This document shows, piece by piece, positions 8,746 through 18,864 of a stretch of DNA of 64,000 nt. The DNA comes from Falsiroseomonas bella (GTDB lineage: Bacteria > Pseudomonadota > Alphaproteobacteria > Acetobacterales > Acetobacteraceae). Every line of letters starts with the position of its first letter. Positions within the stretch are counted from its first letter, which is position 1. The notes under the pieces were generated by a model that did not search any database, was not told the DNA's origin, and worked only from the letters and a program-made list of their open reading frames with translations. Made by a program: the position numbers and the translations under genes. The DNA lies in the NCBI RefSeq assembly GCF_003173615.1, contig NZ_QGNA01000001.1, forward strand, positions 930,001 to 994,000, in the 5' to 3' direction.

Positions 8746-9744
8746 TCAAGCAGAGGGCGGCCGGGCGTCGGGCTTCGGCAAGGACGCCGCCGCGGCCGGG
8801 ACGGTCGGATGCGGCACGGTGCCGGTCTTGGCGCAGACCGCGAGATAGAGGCGCGCGACCTTCGGGATCGCCGGCCGGCGGATGGCGACGAAGGCCAGGT
8901 GCGGCAGGGCTTCCTCGTAGCGGCGCTCCCCGGCCAGGAAGGCGCCGAGCGCGTAGTTCAGCCAGAGATGCTTGCGGTTGATGGCCAGCCCGGCGCGCAG
9001 ATGCGCCTCCCGCTCCTCGGGCGGGCCGGCAGCGGCGCGGTTCATGTGCCATTCCGGGCTGCGTTCCAGCTTGGGCGCGATCTCCGCCAGCAGGTCCTCC
9101 GCCGTCGGCGTGCCGGCGAGCACGCGCAGCACGATGCGCGACAGCGCCCCGGCCTCCACGAGCACGCGGGAGACGGTGTGGCCGCCGGCCGGCACCTCCA
9201 CCGGCACCACATCGGCGCCCTGCGCCATGATCAGGCGCGCATGCTCCGCGTCGCGGGTGCCGGGCTCGTAGATGATGTAGTGGCGGCAGCCCTTCGCCAC
9301 GCTGCCGTCCCAGGGCTGGAAGGCGATGCGCGCGGCCTCCGGCGCCCAGCGAGTCTCGAAGGGGACGAGGTCGCGCCGGATGCTGAATTGCGGCGCGAAG
9401 GCGACGCTGCGCGTGGCCCGGAAGCGGTCGGACAGCGTCACCGAGCCATAGGCGCCCATGCTGGCGCCCATCGCCGCGACATCCGGCCCGGTGACCCGCG
9501 CCACCGCGGCCAGGCAGTCCTCCATGTCCGGATACTGGTACCAGCTGTTGTCCACCGGGACGATGTGCAGCGCGTTCAGGCGGTATTTCGCCGCGAAGCG
9601 GTCGCCGAAGGGGCGGTTCTGCCGGTTGCGCCACAGCGGCTCGAAGGTGACGAGCTCGTAGCCCTCGGCCTCGAGGCGCGCGGGATCGGCGACATTGGCC
9701 AGCACGCGCAGCGTCGGCGAGGCATAGAGCTCGGGGAGCGACAT
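8746..9744 (-). CDS. alpha/beta-hydrolase-like protein with C-terminal helical repeat region
   Basis: A 332-residue protein. Residues about 55-210 look like an alpha/beta-hydrolase domain: VPVDNSWYQYPD, then the nucleophile-elbow motif VAAMGASMGAYGS (Ser in GxSxG), and a possible catalytic His in VEVPAGGHTVS. The last third (EEREAHLRAGLAINRKHLW and YALGAFLAGERRYEEALPHL) reads as TPR-like helical pairs. There is no signal peptide, so it is probably cytoplasmic. The combination recalls proteins in polysaccharide and glycan loci, but I do not recognise a named family. It lies 12 bp downstream of dapB on the same strand, so the two are probably co-transcribed. Confidence 0.68.
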   Translation of the reverse strand: MSLPELYASPTLRVLANVADPARLEAEGYELVTFEPLWRNRQNRPFGDRFAAKYRLNALHIVPVDNSWYQYPDMEDCLAAVARVTGPDVAAMGASMGAYGSVTLSDRFRATRSVAFAPQFSIRRDLVPFETRWAPEAARIAFQPWDGSVAKGCRHYIIYEPGTRDAEHARLIMAQGADVVPVEVPAGGHTVSRVLVEAGALSRIVLRVLAGTPTAEDLLAEIAPKLERSPEWHMNRAAAGPPEEREAHLRAGLAINRKHLWLNYALGAFLAGERRYEEALPHLAFVAIRRPAIPKVARLYLAVCAKTGTVPHPTVPAAAASLPKPDARPPSA

Positions 9745-9756
9745 CGCGGCCCGGCC

Positions 9757-10530
9757 TCAGCCGATCCCGAGCACGTCCTTCATGTCGTAGAGGCCGGGCG
9801 GCCGGCCCTGCAGCCAGAGCGCGGCGCGCACCGCGCCGGTGGCATAGGCGCGACGGTCGAAGCTGCGATGGGTCAGCGCGATATGCTCGGTCGCGGCGGC
9901 GAAGAGCAGCGTGTGCTCGCCCACCACCTGGCCGCCGCGCAGCGCGGCGAAGCCGATGGCGCCGGTGGCGCGGGCGCCGGTGTGCCCGTCGCGCCCGCTT
10001 TCCTTGCCCGCTTCTTCCAGCGTGGTGCCGCGCCCCTTGGCGACGGCGCGGCCCATGGCGATGGCGGTGCCGGAGGGTGCGTCCACCTTCTGGCGGTGGT
10101 GCATCTCCACGATCTCCGCGTCGTATTGCGCGGCGGGCAGGGCTGCGGCCATGCGCTCGGCCAGGGCGAGGACCAGGTTCACGCCGGGCGCGAAATTCGC
10201 GGCATAGACGATCGGCACGCGCTGCGCGGCCTCGGCCACGGCGCGTTCCTGCGCGGCGTTGAGGCCGGAGGAGCCGAGAACGAAGCCCCTGCCCGCCGCG
10301 GCGGCGAGCGTGGCGTGCGGAACGGCTTCCTCGGCATGGGTGAAGTCGATCACGACGTCGGCGGCGGCGAAGAGCGCGGCGGCGTCCGGCAGCAGCGCGG
10401 CGCCGGAAGGCGGCGCCTTGCCCGAGCCGGGCCGCACGGTGCCGCCGGCCAGCGTCGCGCCCGCCGCCGTCACTTCCTCCGCCAGCAGGCGTCCCATGCG
10501 GCCGGCAATGCCGGCGATGCCGATGCGCAT
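9757..10530 (-). CDS. dapB: 4-hydroxy-tetrahydrodipicolinate reductase
   Basis: DapB reduces hydroxy-tetrahydrodipicolinate with NAD(P)H in the lysine and meso-diaminopimelate pathway. The 257-residue protein has the Rossmann opening IGIAGIAGRMGR, the acidic VVIDFTH strand, the AANFAPGVNLV loop and the catalytic signature EMHHRQKVDAPSGTA (His144-His145, Lys148). Length is normal. An alpha/beta-hydrolase-like gene follows 12 bp later on the same strand. The start at 10530 is the canonical MRIGIAG opening; its ribosome-binding site, GGGAGAG, is about 6 nt upstream. Confidence 0.97.
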   Translation of the reverse strand: MRIGIAGIAGRMGRLLAEEVTAAGATLAGGTVRPGSGKAPPSGAALLPDAAALFAAADVVIDFTHAEEAVPHATLAAAAGRGFVLGSSGLNAAQERAVAEAAQRVPIVYAANFAPGVNLVLALAERMAAALPAAQYDAEIVEMHHRQKVDAPSGTAIAMGRAVAKGRGTTLEEAGKESGRDGHTGARATGAIGFAALRGGQVVGEHTLLFAAATEHIALTHRSFDRRAYATGAVRAALWLQGRPPGLYDMKDVLGIG

Positions 10531-10871
10531 GCGCGCTCTCCCGTGTGAGCGGGCAGGCTTTCGCGCGCGGGGCGATGGGGGTCAAGGTGGCGAAGACGCC
10601 GCCTCGCTAATACGGCCCGCGGCGCGGACCGAGTCGGTGGCTGCTGTCCGTCGCCCCTGCGGCCTGACTGAACCGGATGTCTCGCGAGCGATGCGGGCCG
10701 CCGAGTTGCACTGGCATTGGAAAGACGCGCCGGCATGGTCAGGTCAAGGGCAAACGGCAGCTCCCTCGAGTCTTGGGACAGGAGCCAAGCGCGCGGGTCG
10801 CAGTCTAATCAGTTTGCTCCCTTGCTCGAACTGGCCACTGATCATGGCCGCACCCCTGCGGCACGGAGCAC
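10531..10871. other. intergenic region between dapB and the PEP-CTERM protease
   Basis: I see no convincing gene in these 341 bases. A small hairpin, GCCGCA/TGCGGC with a 4-nt loop (10847-10862), lies about 10 nt behind the protease stop codon and could be a terminator, though no T-run follows. The remainder should contain the dapB promoter, but no clear -35/-10 pair stands out. Confidence 0.4.
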
Positions 10872-11882
10872 TTAGCCTCGGCGATGATCGAGACTGCGCC
10901 GAGTCAAGAACGACGCAACGCCGAGCGCTCCCAATCCGGTGCCGAACAGGGCGAGGGCTGCTGGTTCGAAGACAAGGAAGACGCCATGGCTCTCAAGGAA
11001 GGCGCGGTTCCAGTCAGGCCGTGGATAAAAGGTCACGGTGCCGAAGTTGCAGACCGATTGCACCACCGACCCTCCCAGAACACCGATGATGAGGTCGCCA
11101 GTGACCAGTGGACTACCACTGTCGCCAGGGCATCCAGTACCCTCAAGTCGCGAGTATATATCGACGCCATCGCGGTATCCGCTACCAAGATCGGGGACGC
11201 CGGGCTGGTCAAAATCTACCAGAAGAAAACTCTTGCCGAGAGACAGATCGAAATAGGGGCGATTAACAGCTGCCCGCTTCACGCCTCCCGTGTCGTTCTG
11301 GAGCCCGGTGGTGCCATCGCCGCCAAGTCCGAAACCGACAAGCGTTGCGGTGTTGCCGCCCGGCGAGGCAGTAACTCTCATCGGCGTGATATTTGTGACC
11401 GATCGCGCAAGCTCAAGGAGCGCGATATCGAATGCATTGCGACCATCCCATGTGGGGAGATGAATGGCGCTGCCACCAATCTTCTGCGTCGTCCCGCTGA
11501 ATACATCGCTGCCAAGACGGAATTCGACGCTACTCGCCTGAAAGTCCGCGAGGTTGTCGCCGGCTGCATCGAAGCAGTGAGCAGCAGTCAGGACAAGCTT
11601 TGGTGTAACTAGCGTGCCAGTACAGAGGTTAAAATCGCCGGCATTACCCGTGGGGGTGAGGATGCCTCCTACTGCTGGAAAGCGGCTTGCGAATGCCACG
11701 GAGCTAGACAGCAACTGATTGTCAGCAATTATCACAGAACGCGCAGGACTGACGGCTAAAAATGCTGCCGCAAGGCCGACGACACACCGTGAAAGGCGGC
11801 GCAACCATCGGCTGCTGGTCACCCTGACGTAAGCTCGCGTGTGGTCGTCACGCGCTTGTTGCAGATCCGCACTGGTGCTCAT
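10872..11882 (-). CDS. trypsin-like serine protease with PEP-CTERM-type sorting tail
   Basis: A 336-residue secreted S1-family protease. The complete triad is visible: His102 in LTAAHC, Asp152 in AFDIALLEL and Ser255 in CPGDSGSPL. The N-terminus has a basic stretch and hydrophobic signal segment (about residues 28-48). The C-terminus is a PEP-CTERM-like tripartite signal: an Glu-Pro pair (VFEPAALALFGTGLGALG, residues 304-321), a hydrophobic helix, then basic TRRS. Such tails are recognised by exosortase and occur in exopolysaccharide-producing bacteria; no exosortase gene is in this window. A GTG at 11822 is an alternative start that puts the signal peptide closer to the N-terminus. Base composition is less GC-rich than in the neighbours. 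Confidence 0.82.
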   Translation of the reverse strand: MSTSADLQQARDDHTRAYVRVTSSRWLRRLSRCVVGLAAAFLAVSPARSVIIADNQLLSSSVAFASRFPAVGGILTPTGNAGDFNLCTGTLVTPKLVLTAAHCFDAAGDNLADFQASSVEFRLGSDVFSGTTQKIGGSAIHLPTWDGRNAFDIALLELARSVTNITPMRVTASPGGNTATLVGFGLGGDGTTGLQNDTGGVKRAAVNRPYFDLSLGKSFLLVDFDQPGVPDLGSGYRDGVDIYSRLEGTGCPGDSGSPLVTGDLIIGVLGGSVVQSVCNFGTVTFYPRPDWNRAFLESHGVFLVFEPAALALFGTGLGALGVASFLTRRSLDHRRG

Positions 11883-12235
11883 TGGCCGGCCCTACCATGC
11901 CGAAACAGTTCATGGCATTCATCCGACATATAAAAATGCTAAGCAAGAAAAAGCGAATTCATGTGGCGATGAGGGCGTGCCCGACGCCGCCTCGCCCACT
12001 CGTCCGCCTCGCGGCTCAGAAACTTGCCCCACGGCCACTGCCCGGCGGTCCTGCCCTGAGCGGCGTTTGGGGGGCCGGCGGCGGCGCGGGTGGGACCGTC
12101 TCCGCGCCGCCGCCTGCCGAAGCCGCCGCTGGGGGGGTGCGGCGGTCTCCGGGTCAACGTCGGGCGCTGACGCAGGTTTCCAACGCCGGCAAGCGAGCGG
12201 GGGAGCCGATCCGGGTCACATCGCCGTTGGCCTGA
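11883..12235. other. intergenic region between the protease gene and dnaJ
   Basis: These 353 bases hold no gene I can support. The part next to the protease (to about 11970) is AT-richer, with a run of A-rich sequence, and probably carries its promoter; the rest is GC-rich, with G and C tracts. It also contains the region downstream of dnaJ, but no clear terminator hairpin with a T-run was seen. Confidence 0.4.
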
Positions 12236-13387
12236 TCAGCGGCCGAGGCCGTCCCAGAACTCCTTCACCTTGGCGAAGAAGCCCTCGCTCTCGGGGCTCG
12301 AGCGGCCGGATTTCTCGGCCTCGCGCTCGAACTCGGCCAGCAGCTCCTGCTGGCGCTTCGTCAGGTTCTGCGGCGTCTCGACCGCGACCTGGACATACAT
12401 GTCGCCGCGCGCCGCGCTGCGCAGGACGGAGAAGCCCTTGCCGCGCAGGCGGAACTGGTCGCCCGCCTGGGTGCCGGCCGGGATCGTCACCTTGGCCCGG
12501 CCGCCATCCACGGTCGGCACTTCCACCGCGCCGCCCAATGCCGCCTGCGTCATGCGCAGCGGCACGCGGACAAAGATGTTGGCGCCGTCGCGCTGGAAGA
12601 TCGGGTGGGAGCGCACCGCGACATCCACATAGAGGTCGCCCGGCGGCGCGCCGCGCAGCCCGGCCTCGCCCTCGCCGGTCAGGCGGATGCGCGTGCCGTC
12701 CTCGACGCCGGCCGGGATGGTGACAGAGAGGGTGCGGTCGCGCTGCACCCGGCCCTGGCCGGCGCAGACCTTGCAGGGGTTCTTGATGGTGCGGCCGGAG
12801 CCGCCGCAGGTCGGGCAGGTCCGTTCGATCAGGAAGAAGCCCTGCTGCGCCCGCACCTTTCCCGAGCCGCCGCAGGTGCCGCAGGTCGCCGCGGCCTGGG
12901 CGGCGGCACCCTCGGCGCCGGTGCCCTTGCAGGCTTCGCAGGCGACGGTGGTGGAAATGCGGATGGTCTTCTTCGCGCCGGCGAAGGCCTCTTCCAGGGT
13001 CACCTCGACCGCGGTGCGCAGGTCGCTGCCGCGCCCCACGGGACCGCCGCGGCCACGGCCGCCGCGCAGGCCGCCGAACATCTCCTCGAAGATGTCCTCG
13101 AAGGCGCCGCCGAAGGGATTGCCGCCGGCGAAGCCGCCGGCCCCCGGACCGCCGCCGCCCTGCTCGAAGGCGGCATGGCCGAAGCGGTCATAGGCGGCGC
13201 GCTTCTCGGCGTCCTTCAGGACATCATAGGCCTCGTTCAGCTCCTTGAACTTGGCCTCGGCCGCCTTGTCCCCCTGGTTGCGGTCGGGGTGGTACTGCAT
13301 GGCGAGCTTGCGGTAGGCCTTCTTCAGGTCCTCCTCGCTCGCCTCCCGGGCGACGCCCAGGACCTGATAGTAATCACGCTTGGCCAT
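12236..13387 (-). CDS. dnaJ: molecular chaperone DnaJ (type I Hsp40)
   Basis: DnaJ delivers unfolded proteins to DnaK and stimulates its ATPase. All type I parts are present in 383 residues: a J-domain with HPD at 33-35, a Gly/Phe-rich linker ([18 protein letters not shown]), four zinc-binding repeats ([32 protein letters not shown]) and two C-terminal substrate-binding domains. It follows dnaK after about 100 bp on the same strand, the standard alphaproteobacterial order, and a hairpin lies in the gap. Confidence 0.98.
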   Translation of the reverse strand: MAKRDYYQVLGVAREASEEDLKKAYRKLAMQYHPDRNQGDKAAEAKFKELNEAYDVLKDAEKRAAYDRFGHAAFEQGGGGPGAGGFAGGNPFGGAFEDIFEEMFGGLRGGRGRGGPVGRGSDLRTAVEVTLEEAFAGAKKTIRISTTVACEACKGTGAEGAAAQAAATCGTCGGSGKVRAQQGFFLIERTCPTCGGSGRTIKNPCKVCAGQGRVQRDRTLSVTIPAGVEDGTRIRLTGEGEAGLRGAPPGDLYVDVAVRSHPIFQRDGANIFVRVPLRMTQAALGGAVEVPTVDGGRAKVTIPAGTQAGDQFRLRGKGFSVLRSAARGDMYVQVAVETPQNLTKRQQELLAEFEREAEKSGRSSPESEGFFAKVKEFWDGLGR

Positions 13388-13424
13388 GGGGCCGTCGGTC
13401 CTCGCTCAGCCGGAAGTGCCGCAT

Positions 13425-13461
13425 GGCAACGCCCGACCTCCTCGCGGAAGCCGGGCGTGCC
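13425..13461 (-). promoter_or_regulatory. hairpin in the dnaK-dnaJ intergenic gap
   Basis: GGCAACGCCCG (13425-13435) pairs with CGGGCGTGCC (13452-13461) apart from one bulged base. It sits between the dnaK stop and the dnaJ start. It could reduce read-through or mark an mRNA processing point, giving less DnaJ than DnaK. There is no T-run, so a full terminator is unlikely. Confidence 0.4.
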
Positions 13462-13486
13462 GTTCCTACCCGATCGGAAGAGCCCG

Positions 13487-15424
<1,938 letters not shown>

Positions 15425-15514
15425 CCGTATGCTCCTGTTCGGCGGCGTGGGGGCGGCCCCGAAGGCACCGCGCCCGGCCCCTGCCGGATGGTGGGGTTAG
15501 AAGGGATGCGGGTG

Positions 15515-15543
15515 AGATAATTGCCGTGTCCCCGCGGGGCAAG
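15515..15543 (-). promoter_or_regulatory. candidate heat-shock (sigma-32-like) promoter of dnaK
   Basis: On the minus strand CTTGCCCC (from 15543) is followed after about 16 bp by CAATTATCT (ending 15515). The CTTG box and spacing fit the alphaproteobacterial sigma-32 pattern, and TTGCCC with TTATCT would also pass as a sigma-70 site. Transcription would start roughly 85 nt before dnaK. Confidence 0.45.
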
Positions 15544-15574
15544 GGGTCGCGGCGTCGGCGCGCTGTGTACGAGC

Positions 15575-15605
15575 CATGGGCCGCCCCTTGGGGGGGCGGC
15601 CCATG
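15575..15605 (-). terminator. perfect 13-bp hairpin downstream of the SdrD-like gene
   Basis: CATGGGCCGCCCC (15575-15587) and GGGGCGGCCCATG (15593-15605) form a perfect 13-bp stem with a 5-nt loop. It lies about 40 bp behind the stop of the upstream repeat-protein gene and just before the dnaK promoter, the right place to insulate the two. No T-run follows, so it may depend on Rho. Confidence 0.6.
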
Positions 15606-15647
15606 CCTCTTGCGGCGGCTGTGGCGGCCCCGCGGCCGCCCGGCCTG

Positions 15648-18389
15648 TCAGGCGATGATGGCGCTGGAGTCCAGATGCTGCATGTTGTTCATGGCATCCA
15701 GCGCGCTGGCGACAGCGGTGAAGTCCGCGGTCGTCCTGGTGTAGTCGCCACCGGGGCTATAGATGTCGCTGACCAGGGCCCTGATGTCGGCGACGGTGAT
15801 GTAGTCGCCGCCGTCGAGGTCGTTGCTGTAGTCGGCGATGTTGTACAGGATCGTCAGCCAGCCATCGAGCTTGGCCTGGTCCTGCCCGGCGAACATATAG
15901 AGCTGGTATTCGTCGATCTGGTAGTTGATTTCGTTCGTCGCGGCATTGGCGAAGCCCGCGGCGCTGGCCCGCAGGAACGCGCTCTCGCCGCCGCCCGTCG
16001 CGGTCAGTGCCTGTGCGAAGGACGTGGACTGCGTGGCGCCACGAGCGTTGACGCCGAAGTAGAGCTCGTAGCCGTTGGTGGTTGTCTGCGTCATCGTCGG
16101 GAAGCCGGCGGCGGCGAACTCGTCGTGCGTCTCCTGGTTGAACTTGGCCGGCCAGTTCCGCCAGAAGCCCGGCGTCTGGGCGGTGCCGTTCTCCAGCTCG
16201 AAGTTGGTGAAGTCGATGTCCTCGATGGCCTGGCCGGAGGTGGTCAGGTCGGCCCCGACCTCCATCGCGGTCTGGTTCATGTAGCCATCCTGCTGCACTT
16301 CCTGGACGACGTAGTTGCCCAGCGTGAGCCCGAAGAAGCTGTAGTTGCCGTCATCGTCCGTGGTCGTGAAGGCGACGAGCGTCTCGCCCTCGTCGACCGC
16401 GCCGTTGTCGTTGGCGTCCGCGTAGAGGTTGATGGTCCAGCCCACGCCCGCCGTCAGCTCGCCGCCTGATCCGAAGCCGTTGGAGTCGATGAACTTCGTG
16501 CCGGAGATGGAGCCGAACTGGGTGTTCAGGAAGTCGAAGCTGTCCGCTTCGCCCGAGGTGCCGATGCTGCCTTCCTCGTCGAAGTCGTCCCCGGCGCTGC
16601 CGTTGGTGCGATACCAGACGTCCGGCAGGGCAAGTTCCTCGATGATATAGGCGGTGCCGACCTTCAGCATGTCGGCGAACACCACCGTGCCATTGGTCGC
16701 ACCGTCGGCATCGCCGGCCCCGCCGTCCGTGGCGTAGCTGACGTAGTCCATCCCGTCCTGCGTGTAGCTCAGGCGGAAGGTCCAGCCGGTGAGCGGCCCT
16801 TCATCCCCATCCACCTCGCCGTTGCCGTTCGCATCCAGATACTTCGTCGCGGACACCGAGCCATACTGCGCGTTCAGGAAGTCGAAGCTGTCGTCCTCGC
16901 CCGAGGTGCCGATGCTGCCGTCCTCGTCGAGGTCGCTGCCGTTGGTGCGATACCAGGTGCCGTCCAACAGCTGTTCCGCGATGACGTAGCTGGTGCCGAC
17001 CTTCAGCATGTCGGCGAACACCACCGTGCCATTGGCCGCGCCGTCGGCATCGCCGGCCCCGCCGTCCGTGGCGTAGCTGACGTAGTCCATGCCGTCCTGC
17101 GTGTAGCTCAGGCGGAAGGTCCAGCCGGTGAGCGGCCCTTCATCCCCATCCACCTCGCCGTTGCCGTTCGCGTCCAGATACTTCGTCGCCGACACCGAGC
17201 CATACTGCGCGTTCAGGAAGTCGAAGCTGTCGTCCTCGCCCGAGGTGCCGATGCTGCCGTCCTCGTCGAGGTCGCTGCCGTTGGTGCGATACCAGGTGCC
17301 GTCCAACAGCTGTTCCGCGATGACGTAGCTGGTGCCGACCTTCAGCATGTCGGCGAACACCACCGTGCCATTGGCCGCACCGTCGGCATCGCCGGCCCCG
17401 CCGTCCGTGGCGTAGCTGACGTAGTCCATCCCGTCCTGCGTGTAGCTCAGGCGGAAGGTCCAGCCGGTGATCGGCTCCTCGCCCTCATCCACCATGCCGT
17501 TGCCGTCGGCATCCAGATACTTCGTCGCCGACACCGAGCCATACTGGGTGTTGGCGAAATCGAGGCCGGCGTTCTCCTGCGGGTCCACCGCGTAGCCCGC
17601 CATGCCGAGGGTCTGGTAGTAGCCGTCAGGGCCGACCTCCAGCACGAACTTGCCGGTGAGGTCGTCAAGGTCGGCGCCCGGAATGATGATCAGCCAGGTG
17701 CCGTCGTCGGCCGTCACGGTGGACAGCTCGTCCGCATCGAACATCCCGTTGTCGTTGGCATCGATGAAGATCGTGACGCCCGCGAGACCGATGTCCCCGT
17801 CTTCGATCACACCATTGCCGTTCAGGTCGTGGTATTTCGTGCCGGAGATGAGCAGGTCGGTCACGGGCGGCTCGCAGAACTCGCCGACCAGCTTGAGGCT
17901 GTTGGTGCCTTCCACGCCCGTGACGCTCATGACCCGCAGGCCGACGATGCTCTCGATCAGATCGTCCAGGGTGAGGTTGGTATCCGCCAGCGAAATGACG
18001 ATGGAGGTGGTCTCGAAGTAGTCGGGGCTGGCGCCGGAGGTGCCGATCTCTACACCGAGGTCGAAGGCGACGACGGCATTCGGATCACAGAGATCATCCG
18101 TGCCGTTCGCGGCGTCGCCCTCCATGTTCGCGCCGCCGCCGAGATTCACAACGCCGTCTTCCTCGCGCTGAATCTCCGTGATGTCTGCACCGGTGATCGA
18201 CAGGGAGTAGAGCCACGTGAAGAGCGGGCTGTCCGGGTCGAAATCGAAGAAGATGCCGCGGATGTCCCCGCCATAGGGATCGTTGATCGTGACCGTGACC
18301 TTCAGGTCGGAATACATGTCGGAGGTGAAATCATCCTCCTCGATGGTGACCGTCGCGTAGCCGTTGAAGAGACTGAGAGTGGTGGACAT
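15648..18389 (-). CDS. large acidic SdrD/Cna-B-type repeat protein, probably secreted
   Basis: A 913-residue, very Asp/Gly-rich protein. Residues 1-180 form a unique N-terminal domain (MSTTLSLFNGYATVTIEEDD). From about 181 there are SdrD-B-like domains with EF-hand-like calcium loops (DLNGNGVIEDGD, DADGNGMVDEGE, DANGNGEVDGDE). Three units of 113-116 residues (283-624) are almost identical, and a fourth diverged unit follows. The last 180 residues start with TPGFWRNWP, a motif often seen in such adhesin-like proteins. There is no N-terminal signal peptide and no LPxTG or PEP-CTERM tail, so a type I (C-terminal) secretion route is possible but unproven. CAGGAGG lies 8 nt before the start. A hairpin terminates it. 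Confidence 0.8.
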   Translation of the reverse strand: MSTTLSLFNGYATVTIEEDDFTSDMYSDLKVTVTINDPYGGDIRGIFFDFDPDSPLFTWLYSLSITGADITEIQREEDGVVNLGGGANMEGDAANGTDDLCDPNAVVAFDLGVEIGTSGASPDYFETTSIVISLADTNLTLDDLIESIVGLRVMSVTGVEGTNSLKLVGEFCEPPVTDLLISGTKYHDLNGNGVIEDGDIGLAGVTIFIDANDNGMFDADELSTVTADDGTWLIIIPGADLDDLTGKFVLEVGPDGYYQTLGMAGYAVDPQENAGLDFANTQYGSVSATKYLDADGNGMVDEGEEPITGWTFRLSYTQDGMDYVSYATDGGAGDADGAANGTVVFADMLKVGTSYVIAEQLLDGTWYRTNGSDLDEDGSIGTSGEDDSFDFLNAQYGSVSATKYLDANGNGEVDGDEGPLTGWTFRLSYTQDGMDYVSYATDGGAGDADGAANGTVVFADMLKVGTSYVIAEQLLDGTWYRTNGSDLDEDGSIGTSGEDDSFDFLNAQYGSVSATKYLDANGNGEVDGDEGPLTGWTFRLSYTQDGMDYVSYATDGGAGDADGATNGTVVFADMLKVGTAYIIEELALPDVWYRTNGSAGDDFDEEGSIGTSGEADSFDFLNTQFGSISGTKFIDSNGFGSGGELTAGVGWTINLYADANDNGAVDEGETLVAFTTTDDDGNYSFFGLTLGNYVVQEVQQDGYMNQTAMEVGADLTTSGQAIEDIDFTNFELENGTAQTPGFWRNWPAKFNQETHDEFAAAGFPTMTQTTTNGYELYFGVNARGATQSTSFAQALTATGGGESAFLRASAAGFANAATNEINYQIDEYQLYMFAGQDQAKLDGWLTILYNIADYSNDLDGGDYITVADIRALVSDIYSPGGDYTRTTADFTAVASALDAMNNMQHLDSSAIIA
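16518..17543 (-). repeat. three tandem near-identical 339-348-bp coding repeats
   Basis: Unit boundaries are about 17543-17205, 17204-16866 and 16865-16518, each starting at the codons for YGSVSATKYLDA. The first two units differ at only a few positions over long stretches, also at silent sites; the third diverges near its end and is 3 codons longer. This points to recent duplication or ongoing homogenisation by recombination. Confidence 0.9.
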
Positions 18390-18864
18390 GGCCGTTCCGC
18401 CTCCTGCTGGCCGATTGCCGTCCGTGCCTCGCTCACAGTCCCGGTGCGCCTGGCGGCGCAATGCCCGAAAGGTCCGCAGCGGCCGGTCGCGCAGCCGGCA
18501 TCTTCGCCACCCCGGATGCGCGCGCCACCAATTGCCAGCGGAACATCTTATATATTGTGATCATAATGGTTGTGCGGGGTGCGGGCCCCGCTTCGTTGCC
18601 GCTCTTGGAGCACCCGGTCCGGCGCCCGCAGCGACGACTTCCGGCTACACCATCCCTGTCCGGCACAACCGCCAAGATATAGTATATGTCTTATATTAAC
18701 GCTGAATTAACGCCGCACTTGGCCAGATTACGGAAAAATCATGTGCGCGAGTGCGTCACGCGGCAGCTTCTCGTCGGGGCTTTCGCGGTCGGCGCCCGGT
18801 GGCACGGCACGCACGACCAAAGGTGTTTGTCGCCGCACGCCGCCGCTATAAGTGCTCGCCCGAC
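18390..18864. promoter_or_regulatory. AT-rich divergent promoter region
   Basis: The 475-bp gap between two divergent genes holds no gene I can support. Two AT-rich islands stand out sharply from the surroundings: about 18541-18575 (CTTATATATTGTGATCATAAT) and about 18674-18745, with the octamer TCTTATAT repeated at 18546 and 18689. An imperfect dyad, AAGATATAGTATATGTCTT, lies at 18674-18692. These look like promoters plus a regulator-binding or curved-DNA region controlling the SdrD-like gene, the DUF3422 gene, or both. Confidence 0.55.

Noticed and set aside
11939-12157. 72-residue minus-strand frame in the gap before dnaJ
   Set aside because: Arg/Gly/Pro-rich, no ribosome-binding site and no resemblance to a known small protein.
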